Shown: piece after piece, positions 49,185 through 64,000 of the stretch
How positions within the stretch are numbered: position 1 is the first letter of the stretch
How the letters are laid out: each line of letters starts with the position of its first letter
Assembly (NCBI GenBank): GCA_009823505.1
Contig: VZQC01011003.1
Span: forward strand, 39,581 to 103,580
From: Rhizomys pruinosus
Lineage: Eukaryota; Chordata; Mammalia; Rodentia; Spalacidae
Direction of reading: 5' to 3'
DNA length: 64,000 bases
The notes under the pieces: generated by a model
What the model saw: the letters and a program-made list of their open reading frames with translations, nothing else
Told to the model about the DNA's origin: nothing
Database searches by the model: none
Made by a program: the position numbers and the translations under genes

Positions 49185-52100
49185 TTTGTTTGCTTCTTTG
49201 TTGAGACAGGGTCCCTGGCTGGTCTGGAATTTACAGGCTGGCTTGGAACTCACAGAGACCTACTTGCCTCTGCCTCCTGAGTGCTGGGATTAATGGTGTG
49301 TATCAACATGCCAGGCTCAATTTAGGGGGATTTTTTTTTTCTGGTCTTTTTTTTTTTTTTTTTTTTTGAGACAGATTGGCCTTTAGTCCACCAGCTGGCA
49401 CTAGAGCTTGCTCCATTAGACCAGGCTGGCCTTGAACTGCACAGAAGATCCACCTGCCTCTGCCCTGTTTCTCATCCAGAGTGCTGGGATTAAGAGGCAT
49501 TGTCACCACACACACCCGGTTTTGGGGGATTTTTTTTTTTTTTTTGGACAGTGGTCTCCCTGTTAGCACTTGCATGTAGCCGAACTTGCACCTGTAGACC
49601 AGGCTTGGCCTCGAACTCACAGAGATCGCTGCCTCTGACCTCCCAAGTCATAGATAAAGTGTGGCCACCAACCTGATACAAAATTTAAAATTAATTAATC
49701 TGTATGTGTACATCATATGTACGTTTGCATGCAACGTTCGTGCACGCTGTGTCGTGCAATGCGCGGAGGTCAGAAGAGGTGTCGATTCTCTGGAACTGGA
49801 GTTCTCCTGGAATTGGAGGTTTAGGAATTCTCGGCCCGCCATGTGGGTGCTGGGTGCATCGAACCCAGGTCCTCTGTAAGAGCAGTCGGCTTCTTCACCC
49901 ACTAGGCCATCTCTCCATACCCAAGGGGGGGATATTTTTATATAGCATTGTGTGGCACTAGCTGGTGCAGAATTGGGAGAAAGAGAGACTTTTTGTTTTT
50001 TTGGTTTTTGAAAAGTTTTGCTATTTTGTTCTAGCTTGGCCCTTAAATCCTGGCAATCCTCCTGCCCTCTATATCCAAATGGCTGGAATTATAGGTAACG
50101 CTCCCATCATACCACTAGGGAAAGGAAACTTTTCAGTTCAATATTCTTTCATGGTTGTGTTTTGTGTTTTGGACGTGTGTGTATTATCTGTTTAAGGTGT
50201 CCTCTCTTGGTCTATGGACTATTTGAAAGGCTCAGGATGTAGTTAAACTCTCTTGCTAATAGCTTTCTTTATATTTATTATTTTTAATTTTATGGTATAT
50301 AGTGTAATGCCTAAATGTATGTACATGCGCCTGTGTCCTGCAGTATGCAGTGCAGAGTCAGGAAGAGGGTGTCAGAATCCCTGGAATTGGATTACAGATG
50401 GGTTGTTAGCCACCATGTGTGCTGAGAAATCAATGCGTCCTCTGCAAGAGCAGCCAGTGCGTCTAAGTGTTGTTTAGCCACCTTATTTTAGTTTTTTTTT
50501 TCTTTCTTTTTGTCTTTCTGTTTCCATATCTTGAGTTTTAAAAAATTAACAGAAGTAGCTGGGTAACAGTAGCACAGGCGCTGTATCCCAGTACTGGGGA
50601 AGGAGAAGGCAGGAGAGTAAGTTCAAAGTCATGTTCAGTTCCATAGTGTGTTTAAGGCCATCTGGAGTTACACTGAATACCATCTCAAAAAACAAAAAAA
50701 GATAATAGCACAAAAGATGTTAAGATGTGAAGAAACAAGTGTGAGAAAGATATTTTAGAAGTATCCTGGTAATATCCCTGATATCATGAGGGCAGATCAC
50801 GCCTGCCTCTGCCTCCCTAGGTGCTGGGATCTACAGGCGGGCACCACAACACTTGGCCGTTCTTCTTTATTAATTTATTTTATTTTATTTGGTCTTTTTG
50901 AGACATGGTCTCCTGAGCCCCAGCTGTCCTGGAAAACTTCACTTCTGTAGACCCAGGCTGGGCTTGACACTCACAAAATCCACCTCATCTGCCTCCCAAG
51001 TGTAAGGATTAAAGGCGTGCGGCCACCCACGGCCCAGCTTTATTTTTTATTTATTTATTTCTTTTTAATATGTACGATGTTGTGCTGCATGTAGGTTTTG
51101 TGACTCCTGTGTTGTGCAAAGCTGCGGAATCAGAAGGGAGTCAGATTCCCCTGGAACTGGGGTTAAAGACGGTTCTCAGTGCCATGGTGGGTGTGGGATC
51201 GAACCAGTCCTCTGCAAGAGCAGTCAGCCTCCTTAACCTCGCTAGCCATCTCTCCACGGCCCACCCCCCCACTTTTTTTTTTTTTTTGCAGACCGGTCTC
51301 CGAGCCCCTAGGCTTGCCTGTGAAATGGTATGTTAGACTTGTAGACTAGGCTGCCTTGAAAAGGTTGTGTACCACCTTGCCCAGCCCACCACATCTTTTC
51401 TAATTTTTTTTTTTTTGGTCTTTTTGAGACAGGGTCTCCCCTGTAGTCCCAACTGGCTTGCAACCACTCCATTCAGACCAGCTGGGCCTTGAACTCACAG
51501 AGCTCCGGCTCTATCTCTGCTCCACCTCCCTACGTGCTAGGAATCTACTAAGGCATGAGCACCACGCCGCTGCCCCCAAATCTTTTCTAATGTGAAGATG
51601 AAACAAAGTCCTTTTCACCAATTGTTCCAGTTAATGCCATAAAATGAGTTTAAGACTGGGGAAGATTTAAAAAAGATATGACTCAGTGTACATGGGTTAT
51701 TTATTTATTATTATTACATTTTCAATACTTTTATTCATATGAATTTTTATTCATATGTAAATCCACGGAGTCACATGCAAAGGCTGAGGAAGCCAGAAGA
51801 GTGTGGCTAGGTCCTCTGGAACTGTGTTATGTGGTTGCTAGCTTCGTGTGGTGTGCTGAGACTCGACCCAGGGTCCTCTGCAAGAGGCAAGCCATGTGGT
51901 CTTAATGGTTGAGCCATCTCTCCAAGCCCCTGTGCAAAGGTTCTTATACTTAAGTCCTACAAACTGAATTTGAACCTTGACCACATGGTGGAAAGAAACA
52001 GAACTGCAAACTTCTATGCAAAACATCCACATTGTGTGCCATGGCACATATGCTCCATAACTGTAAGATTAATTTTAAAATTAGTAACACTCCTTTAATC

Positions 52101-52598
52101 CGCAGTTGGAGCGCAGAGGCCAGGTGGCAGCTCTAATAGCTTCAAGGCCAGCCATCTTTTGTTACCAGTGTGAGTTCCCGGACAGCTAGGGCTACAGGGA
52201 CCACCCTGTCTCAAAAGACATTAACCACAAACCAAACAGAAAAAAAAACCCAAGGCCATTTTTTTTTAGATGAAGGCTTGACTATTGAACCTGAAGAATT
52301 ATTATTATTTTTTTAATTATTATTTTTTGGTCTGTTTGAGACAGGTCTGCCCAGTAACCCCAGACGGTCCTGGAAGACGCAACTCTGTTGACCAAGCTGG
52401 CCTGTGAAATCCCAAAGATCTGCCGCCTCTGCCCTCCCGAGTGCTAGGATTAAAGGTGTACCCACCACGCACCGGCTCATATTTATTTTTATGTGTAATG
52501 AATGTATGTTTGCATTTGTGTTTTGTGCATACCCGATGTTTGCAATGCCTACGGAGGTCAGAAGAGGGCGTTGCATTCACCTGGAACTGGAGTTTAAG
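49185..52598. repeat. SINE-dense flank, copy 2, error-rich
   Basis: Counterpart of 60310-63640. B1 (-) near 49185, 49328 and 49528; B2 (-) 49680-49923; old B1 (-) 49995-50110; B2 (-) 50270-50490; B1 (+) 50550-50690; B1 (-) 50880-51040; B2 (-) 51055-51265; B1 (-) 51280 and 51405; B2 (-) 51700-51935; B1 (+) 52085-52250; B1 (-) 52322-52475; B2 (-) from 52478, cut at the N. Confidence 0.8.
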
Positions 52599-52599
52599 N
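52599..52599. other. Single-N contig join
   Basis: Falls inside a B2 core; the right side is unrelated sequence. Confidence 0.85.
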
Positions 52600-52985
52600 C
52601 ACTCAGTGATGCTGGTCTCTTTTTACTTACAACTGATTCTTCAACCCCAGCTAACCAGCACCAAGCCCAGTACACAAAAGTTCACTTCATTTTTCTTTAC
52701 TACAGCTGATCTTCCACAGCCCCAGCTTACTAGAACCCACAGATTACACATCCTGATGATCTCTGTCTCCTTTGAAACTAGAAACATCACAAACCAGCTC
52801 ATCTCTAAACTCTTCAGCAAAAATCTCTCAAGCTCCACTGCTAACAATCTATTTAGCATTCAATATCTTCCCAGCCAAGTTCCAACGCTCCCACACCTCC
52901 CCAAACACCAAGTCAGTCTTCACAAGCAATTACCCCACTTCTCTGGTACCAACTTCTTCCTAGTTATTCGTCCATGCTTTAGTAA
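52600..52985. other. C/T/A-rich DNA, not recognised
   Basis: Contains repeated CCAGCTAACCAGCACC / CCCAGCTTACTAGAACC-like motifs; no gene seen. Not present in units 1 or 2. Confidence 0.4.
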
Positions 52986-52989
52986 GACA

Positions 52990-53280
52990 AAAACACTTGG
53001 ACCACACCAACTTGGCTGAGGAAGTTTATTCACTTACATCTCCTGGTCACAGATCATCACTTAGAGACCCAAACTCAGTAACTCATGGCAGGAACCTGGA
53101 AACAGGAACCGAAGCACAGGCCATGAGAATGCTTGTCCACGGCTTGTCCTGGCTTACTCTCGCTCATGCCAAGCCTGCCTTTTTATACTGTCACTGCTCA
53201 ACAATTAAGACAATACACAACAGATGTGTCCAATGCCAATCCAATGACAAATTCCTCCAATGGAGCTCCCTCAACCCAGT
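52990..53280 (-). repeat. Independent copy of repeat R
   Basis: GAGGAAGTTTATTCACTTAC ... GGCAGGAACCTGGAAACAGG. Not interrupted by the LTR and diverged, so it is a separate insertion and not part of the duplicated unit. Confidence 0.65.
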
Positions 53281-53307
53281 TGTCATTACAGAAAGCTATC
53301 AGCACAA

Positions 53308-57071
<3,764 letters not shown>

Positions 57072-58560
57072 AAAGAGGAAGTGGTAGAAATATGTAATTT
57101 CCTGTGTATCATGAATATTATTATAATAATACTACCAATAGCATTAGCTCTCTATGGAAAACAAGTGATGGGTTAGTTAGTACAATAGTTTGCTTGTTTG
57201 ATATTCACTCTCCTTCCCCTTCTGTTGTGGGCAGATTGTACTTAGGCCTAGCCTTGTGGGTTTAGCCAATGGACTATTTAGAATGTATGTGAACAGAGGC
57301 CTTAACTATGTTTGACTTGGCTCCAGGTTGGACTTGATCTTGGAGTTGGGTCGCTTGGCACCAGAACATGCCTCAACAGCATGGATCTTTCAGTATGGGC
57401 TGCAGAATAGCCCGACTAGAACCTTGGAGCCCAGGTTGCTGTTCTAGTTTGTTTTCTGATGATGTGATAAACACTACAATCAAAAATAACTTTGGGAGGA
57501 AAGGGTTTATTTCATCTTACACTTCCAGGTTATAATCCACAATTGAGGAAAGTGTTAGGTCCAGGCTTCCCAGAATCCTAAGGGGCACAAAGGTGCCCAC
57601 TTCCTCCAGAAGCTGCCAATCCTCTGACCCCTTCCCACTTACCACTTACCTGAGGCCCCGCCCCCATGGGTATAAAGGGTGGACCCCATCTGCCATAACT
57701 CTCTCTGGTCCTCTCGTCTCTCTGTTCTCTCTCCTCTCTGTCTTCTACTGTCCTCTCTCTCTCTCTCTGGTCTCTCTCTCTCTCTGTCTCTCTGTCTATC
57801 TCTCTATCTTCTATTGTCTCCTGTCTATCATCGCTCTCTCTCTCTCTCGCCTGTCTCTCTCTCTTCCCTCTCTGTCTCTCTCTCTCTCTGTCCTCTCTCT
57901 CTCTTCTCTGTCTCTCTGTCTCTCTCCTCCTGTCTCTCTCTTCTCTCTCGTCTCTCTCTGTCTCTCTCTGTCTCTCCTCTGTCTCTCTCTCTCTCTCTGT
58001 CTCTCTCCTCCTCCTCTGTTCTCTCCTCCCCCCCCCCGCTCTCTCTCACTGTCCTCTCTGTCGCTGTCTGCCTCTTCTCTCTGCCCCGCATTCTGTCTGT
58101 CCCATCACGTGTCTGCAGTGGCTCATGATGGCAGTCCATAATGGAAGTAAAGTATGTTCCTGGAGTGACCTAAGGCTCATGTCCTTTTATTGGGGTTTGT
58201 GCTTTTTTATAACTTAATGACGAAGAGTCAGGCAATTAACTCAAGCAGGAACCTGGAGCCCAGACCATAGAGGAACACTAAGTTACTGGACTTGCTTGAA
58301 CATGTCTATGGTCTCTTGCCAGATTATATATATAATTAGTCATAGGCTTACCTGTCTAGGGATGTACTGCCCATAGTTGCCCTAGGCCCTCTTACTCAAC
58401 TCATTCAAATGAATCCTCACAGACCTTGGCCACAGCCAGTCTATTCCAAGCAAATTTTCTTCATTTGAGGTGCTCTCTTCCTAGGTGGCTGTAGGTTGTA
58501 TCAAGTTGACAAAAAAACTTACCAGTACATCTTAATACCCATTATCAACTGACGTTCAGA
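57072..58560 (-). repeat. Flank, repeat R and LTR, copy 3
   Basis: Counterpart of 42472-44065 and 46052-47440; clean to about 57660, error-rich after the CT tract. Confidence 0.8.
57553..58219 (+). mobile_element. MaLR-type solo LTR, copy 3
   Basis: Same insertion point. CT tract about 385 bases (57700-58085). The right edge reads CTTAATGACGAAGAGTC, a corrupted form of the GAAAG junction. Confidence 0.75.
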
Positions 58561-58635
58561 CCTGCTAGTTAGAAAACTAAAGGCTTATTGTAGTATGCTA
58601 CTCCATTTTAGTGTCTTTAAAAACAAGGCAAGGGG

Positions 58636-59012
58636 CTGGAAGATGGCTCAGCAATTAGAAGCACTGACTGCCTCTTTGCAGAGGACCCAAGGTTTGATTC
58701 CCAGCAAACAAATGGAGTCTAAGAAACCATTCTTTAGTGTGGGTGTGGTGTGCACACTTTAATCCCAGCACTCAGGAGACAGACAGCACGAAATCTCTGT
58801 GAGTTCAAGGCACAGCTACTGGGTTCTATTAGAGCAACTCCAGTCCAGCGGGACTAGAAGGAGACCCTGTCTTCAAAAAATAATAAAAACAAAGACAAAA
58901 AAAAAACAAAAATACCAAACAATGCAAGGCATAGTGGTACATGACTTTAATCACAACAATCAGGAGGCAGATCTAGATGGATCTCTTGGAATTCAGGAAA
59001 GAAAAAAACAAA

Positions 59013-59049
<37 letters not shown>

Positions 59050-60300
59050 AACCAACCAAACAAAAACAAACCAAATAACTTTGTTAACAGCATCGGTGCC
59101 CCCAATGTCTGTGATCTCAGCACTTGGATAGTAGACAAGAAAGGATCAGGAGAATCAAATGTCACCCTCCAGTTACTAGTGAGTTTAATTTAAGGCCAGC
59201 CTTGGCTACATGAAACCCTGCTTTAAAAACAAAAAATTAAACAACAATTGTTTTTGAAATAGGCTCTATAGTGTTACCCAGCTGGTCTAACATTCCTGGA
59301 CTCAAGCAATTCTCATTGCTTTAGTTTCCCAGGTAAATGAACCTTGGTGGAAAGCCTTGAGTCTTGTTTGTTGTTATTTAGGCAAATCTTGCCAGTCAAT
59401 CCCCGCCCCAGTTTCCCAGTGCTGGATACAGGCATGAACTACCATACCTGCTTCAAGAAAGATCAGCCAGTGGGTACGGGAATCAGGTATTTCTATTTTA
59501 GGCTGCAGCCTGTCTATGGCATGCAATGCCGCCAAACATCTTGGACCCTTGAAACTGAGAATGCTTAATGTGCGTTTAAGAGAGCAACACTGTCTTTACA
59601 GAGCACCTTGGTTTGATTTCTAGTCTAAAGATCTGTAACTCAGTTCCAGGGATCTGATGGCCTCTTGCTGACCTCTGGGCATGCATGCACAGGTGCATGC
59701 AGGGAATATTTCCATACACAATAATAATAATAATAATAATAATTAATAATAATAATTAATTTTTGTCTTTTCACAGACAGGTCTCCCTGTAGTCCCAAGC
59801 CGTCCTGGAACTCCTCTGTAGACCAAGCCCTTGAACTCACAAAGATCTGCCTGCCTCTAGCTCCCAAGTGCTAGGATTAAAGGCATGTGCGCACCAGCGG
59901 CCCGGGCAATAATAATTTTTATAGCTGACCCAGAAGGGAAGTAATAGCAATATTCTTTTATGCCTTAAGGTATGTTACGGTGCAGAAGAACTTTAACATA
60001 TGGATTTTGGTTAGCAGCCGAAGTCTTAAAACCAGGGCTAAATTTATATTTATAAAAATAGAAAAGAAAAACTGTTAAAAAACAAAACAAATAAACAACA
60101 ACAAAAACCCTGTCTGAAAGTCAGTGCAGAAGTCTCTGATCTAAACAACAGAATTTGAGAAGTTTGTGAAACATAAGGCAAGTGCATTCACTAGTTCGTG
60201 TCAACATTCTAACCACAAGCTTGTCAGTTGAATTTTGCTGACAGAGCAGAGAGAGAAAAGCTAAGGAGTTAAAGCCATATTTTCCATTAAACAGTTCATC
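58636..60300. repeat. Error-rich SINE block, copy 3
   Basis: Counterpart of 47525-49180: composite SINE 58636-58880, B1-like to about 59030 with an expanded A tract (59005-59047), old B1-like elements, B2 (+) about 59555-59715, (AAT)n and B1 (-) 59760-59905. Confidence 0.75.
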
Positions 60301-60309
60301 AGGCTCTAC

Positions 60310-62640
60310 ATTTTTGTTTTTGCTTCTTTGTTTTAGACAGTCCTGCTGGTCCTGGAATTACAGGCTGGCTTGGAACCACAAGACCTAGTTGCCTCTGCTC
60401 CTCCTGAGTGCTGGGATTAATGGTGTGTATCAACATGCCAGGCTCAATTTAGGGGGATTTTTTTTGTTCTGGTCTTTTTTTTTTTTTTTTTTTGGGAAAC
60501 AGAGTCTCCCTTAGTCGCAGCTGGCCTAGAGCTTGCTCCATAGACCAGGCTGGCCTTGAATACTCACAGAGATCCACCTGCCTCTGCCTCCCAGAGTGCT
60601 GGGATTAAAGGCATGTGCCACCACACCCGGTTTGGGATTTTTTTTTTTTTTTGAGACAGGGTCTCCCTGTAGCACTGGCTGTCCTGGAACTCACTCTGTA
60701 GACCAGGCTGGCCTCGAACTCACAGAGATCCGCATGCCTCTGCCTCCCAAGTGCTAGGATTAAAGGTGCCACCACACCCGGCATTTATTTATTTCTGTAT
60801 GTGTATCAATGTACTGTCTGCATGCAACTTTGTGCACCTGTGTCGTGCAATGCCGCGGAGGTCAGAAGAGGGTGTCGGATTCTCCTGGAACTGGAGTTCT
60901 CCTGGAATTGGAGTTTCAGACAGTTCTCGGCCGCCATGTGGGTGCTGGGGATCGAACCCAGGTCCTCTGTAAGAGCAGTCGGCGCTCTTAACCACTAGGC
61001 CATCTCTCCATCCCAAGGGGGATATTTTTATATAGCATTGTGTGGCACTAGCTGGTGCAGAATTGGGAAAGAGAGACTTTTGTTTTTGGTTTTTGAAAAG
61101 TTTTGCTATTTAGTTCTAGCTGGCCTTGAACTCCTGGCAATCCTCCTGCCTCTATTATCCAAATGCTGGAATTATAGGTAAGCATCCATATACCCAGCTA
61201 GGGAAGGAAACTTTCAGTTCAATATTCTTTCATAGGTTTGTGTTTTGTGTTTTGGACGTGTGTGTATTATCTGTTTAAGGTGTCCTCTCTGGTCTATGGA
61301 TATGTTGAAATGGATCAGGATGTAGTTAAACTCTCATTGCTAATTAGCTTCTTTTATTTATTATTTTTATTTTATGTGTATAAGTGTATTGCCTAAATGT
61401 ATGTAAATGCGCCTGTGTCCTGCAGTGCAGGCAGAGGTCAGGAGAGGGTGTCAGATCCCCTGGAATTGGAGTTACAGATGGTTGTTAGCCACCATGTGTG
61501 CTGAGAATCAACTCAGGTCCTCTGCAAGAGCAGCCAGTGCTCCACTAAGCCATGTCTGTAGCCACCTAATTAGCTTCTTTTTGTCTTTCTGTTTCCATAT
61601 CTTGAGTTTAAATTAACAGAAGTATCTGGGTACAGTAGCACAGGCCTGTAATCCCAGTACTGGGGAGGCAAAGGCAGGAGAGTAAGTTCAAAGTCATGTT
61701 CAGTTCCATAGTGTGTTTAAGGCCATCTGGAGTTACACTGAATACCTATCTCAAAAAAACAAAATAAATAATAGCACAAAAGATGTTAAGAGTGAAGAAA
61801 CAAGTGTGAGAAAGATATTTTAGAAGTATCCTGGTAATATCCCTGATATCATGAGGGAGATCCGCCTGCCTCTGCCTCCCTAGTGCTGGGATTAAAGGCG
61901 GGCACCACAACACTTGGCCGTTCTTTTTATTTATTATATTTATTTTATTTATTTGGTCTTTTTGAGACATGGTCTGCCCTGAGCCCCAGCTGTCCTGGAA
62001 ACTCACTTGTCAGACCAGGCTGCGCTTGACTCACAAAATCCACCTTCTCTGCCTCCCAAGTGTCTAGAGGATTAAAGGCGTGCGGCCACCACGGCCCGCT
62101 TTTATTTTTTATTATTTATTTATTATTTAAATGTACAGAGTGTATGTTGCCTGCATGTAGGTTTTGTGCCTCTGTTGTGCAAGCTGCGGAATCAGAAGGG
62201 AGTCAGATTTCCCCTGGAACTTGGGTTAAAAACGGTTCTCAGTGCCAGTGGGTGTGGGAATCGAACCAGGTCCTCTGCAAGAGCAGTCCAGCCCTCTTAA
62301 CCTTAGCTAGGCCATCTCTCCAGCTCCGACCCCCCCACTTTTTTTTTTTTTTTTTGAGACAGGGTCTCCTGTAGCCCTAGCTGGCCTGGAACTGGCTATG
62401 TAGACTATGTAGACTAGGCTGGCCTTGAAAAGGTGTGTACCACCTTGCCCAGCCCAACTATCTTTCTAATTTTTTTTTTTTTGGTCTTTTTGAGACAGGG
62501 TCTCCCTGTAGTCCCAACTGGCTTGGAACTCACTCCATAGACCAGGCTGGCCTTGAACTCACAGAGATCCGCCTATCTCTGCCTCCACCTCCCTAGTGCT
62601 AGGATTAAAGGCATGCAGCACCACGCCCTGCCCCAAATAT
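60310..62640. repeat. SINE-dense flank, copy 3, clean
   Basis: B1 (-) 60310-60450, 60465-60635 and 60640-60782; B2 (-) 60783-61015 (duplicated core); old B1 (-) 61080-61200; B2 (-) 61360-61560; B1-like (+) 61620-61760; B1 (-) 61855-61920 and 61940-62100; B2 (-) 62105-62325; B1 (-) 62335-62460 and 62470-62640. Confidence 0.85.
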
Positions 62641-63755
62641 CTTTCTAATGTGAAGATGAAACAAAGTCCTTTTCACCAATTGTTCCAGTTAATGCCATAA
62701 AATGAGTTTAAGACTGGGGAAGATTTAAAAAAGATATGACTCAGTGTACATGGGTTATTTATTTATTTATTTATTTACATACTTACTTTATTCATATGAA
62801 TTTTTATTCATATGTAAATCCACTGAGTCAATGCAAAGGCTGAGGAAGCCAGAAGAGGGTGGCAGGTCCTCTGGAACTGGTTGCTAGCCCCATGTGTGTG
62901 CTGAGAACTGAACCCAGGGTCCTCTGCAAGAGCAGCCAGTGGTCTTAATGGTTGAGCCATCTCTCCAGCCCCTGTGCAAAGGTTCTTATACTTAAGTCCT
63001 ACAAACTGAATTTGAACCTTGAGACTCACATGGTGGAAAGAAAGAACTGACAAACTGTCTTCAAACATCCACAGGTGTGCCATGGCACATATGCTCCAAT
63101 AAATGTAAGCATAATTTTAAAAATTAAGTAACACTCCTTTAATCCCAGCATTTGGGAGGCAGAGGCAGGTGGAGCTCTATAGCTTCAAGGCCAGCCTCTT
63201 TTACATAGTGAGTTCCAGGACAGCTAGGGGTACAGGGACACCCTGTCTCAAAAAGACATAAACAAAACCAAAAAGAAACAAAAAACCCAAGGCATTTTTT
63301 TTTAGATGAAGGCTTGACTATTGACCTGAAGAATTATTATTATTTTTTTAATATTATTATTATTTTGGTCTTTTTGAGACAGGGTCTCCCTGTAACCCCA
63401 GCTGTCCTGGAACTCACTCTGTAGACCAAGCTGCCCTTGAACTCACAAAGATCTGCCTGCCTCTGCCTCCCGAGTGCTAGGATTAAAGGTGTGCGCCACC
63501 ACGCCCGGCTATTATTTATTTTTTTATGTGTATGAATGTACTGTTTGCATGTAGGTTTGTGCACCCGTGTCTTGCAATGCCTCGGAGGTCAGAAGAGGGT
63601 GTTGGATTCCCCTGGAACTGTAAAGACAGTTCTCAGCTGCCATGTGGGTTCTGGGGATCAAACCCAGGTCCTCTGCAAGAGCAGTTGGCGCTCTTAACCA
63701 CTAGGCCATCTCTCCAGTCTGGCATTGTTGTTTTTTTTTTTTTTTTTTAAATTTT
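62641..63755. repeat. SINE-dense flank, copy 3, right end
   Basis: (TTTA)n near 62755-62775, B2-like (-) 62800-62972, B2 tail-like (+) 63005-63115, B1 (+) 63128-63285, B1 (-) 63360-63511, B2 (-) 63515-63718 (simple core), then a T tract into the gap. Confidence 0.85.
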
Positions 63756-64000
63756 NNNNNNNNNNNNNNNNNNNNNNNNNNNNNNNNNNNNNNNNNNNNN
63801 NNNNNNNNNNNNNNNNNNNNNNNNNNNNNNNNNNNNNNNNNNNNNNNNNNNNNNNNNNNNNNNNNNNNNNNNNNNNNNNNNNNNNNNNNNNNNNNNNNNN
63901 NNNNNNNNNNNNNNNNNNNNNNNNNNNNNNNNNNNNNNNNNNNNNNNNNNNNNNNNNNNNNNNNNNNNNNNNNNNNNNNNNNNNNNNNNNNNNNNNNNNN
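63756..64000. other. Assembly gap (N run)
   Basis: Ns to the window end. Confidence 0.99.

Overview
The window is nuclear DNA from a rodent, most likely a muroid or close relative outside Mus and Rattus. B1 (7SL-derived) and B2/B3 (tRNA-derived) SINEs are packed together with ID-B1 dimers (B4), rodent L1 fragments, an IAP-type LTR, gammaretrovirus-like ERV remains and MaLR-type LTRs. The B1 tail reads GGGCTACAGGGAGACCCTGTCTC, unlike the usual mouse or hamster form. I see no intact host protein-coding gene. The best long reading frames belong to a KIT retrocopy and an ERV protease remnant. Most other frames lie inside SINEs, CT-repeats or runs of N.

Layout. 0-6 kb: SINE-rich intergenic DNA. 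6.06-9.09 kb: a 5' LTR, primer-binding site, broken gag and an open protease frame of a gammaretrovirus-like ERV. 9.1-13.9 kb: SINEs, a second ERV (LTR plus Pro-type primer site and leader), and a solo IAP-like LTR that landed in a B1. 13.9-16.7 kb: two L1 3' ends. 17.7-20.3 kb: a third ERV LTR with a Gln-like primer site. 20.3-24.1 kb: AT-rich low-repeat DNA and, on the minus strand, a short exon-like block resembling the HELLS N-terminus. 24.1-24.8 kb: assembly gap. 25-37 kb: SINEs, an L1 ORF1 remnant, solo LTRs, and a B2 fused to a U2 snRNA fragment inside one target-site duplication.

37.3-63.7 kb is the most distinctive part. An intronless KIT copy (extracellular Ig domains, transmembrane segment, split kinase, 3' UTR, A-rich tail) is followed by flanking DNA holding a MaLR-type LTR. 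Parts of this unit recur twice: only the 3' UTR end at 45.4 kb, and the transmembrane segment to the 3' UTR at 53.3 kb. KIT copies 1 and 3 share a one-base deletion, and all three LTR copies sit at the same site, so the locus was duplicated after retroposition, or was laid out three times by the assembler. Stretches rich in single-base insertions and deletions alternate with near-identical clean stretches, as expected when raw long reads fill gaps between short-read contigs. Nothing here works together as a pathway; the window records layered retrotransposition plus a recent local duplication.
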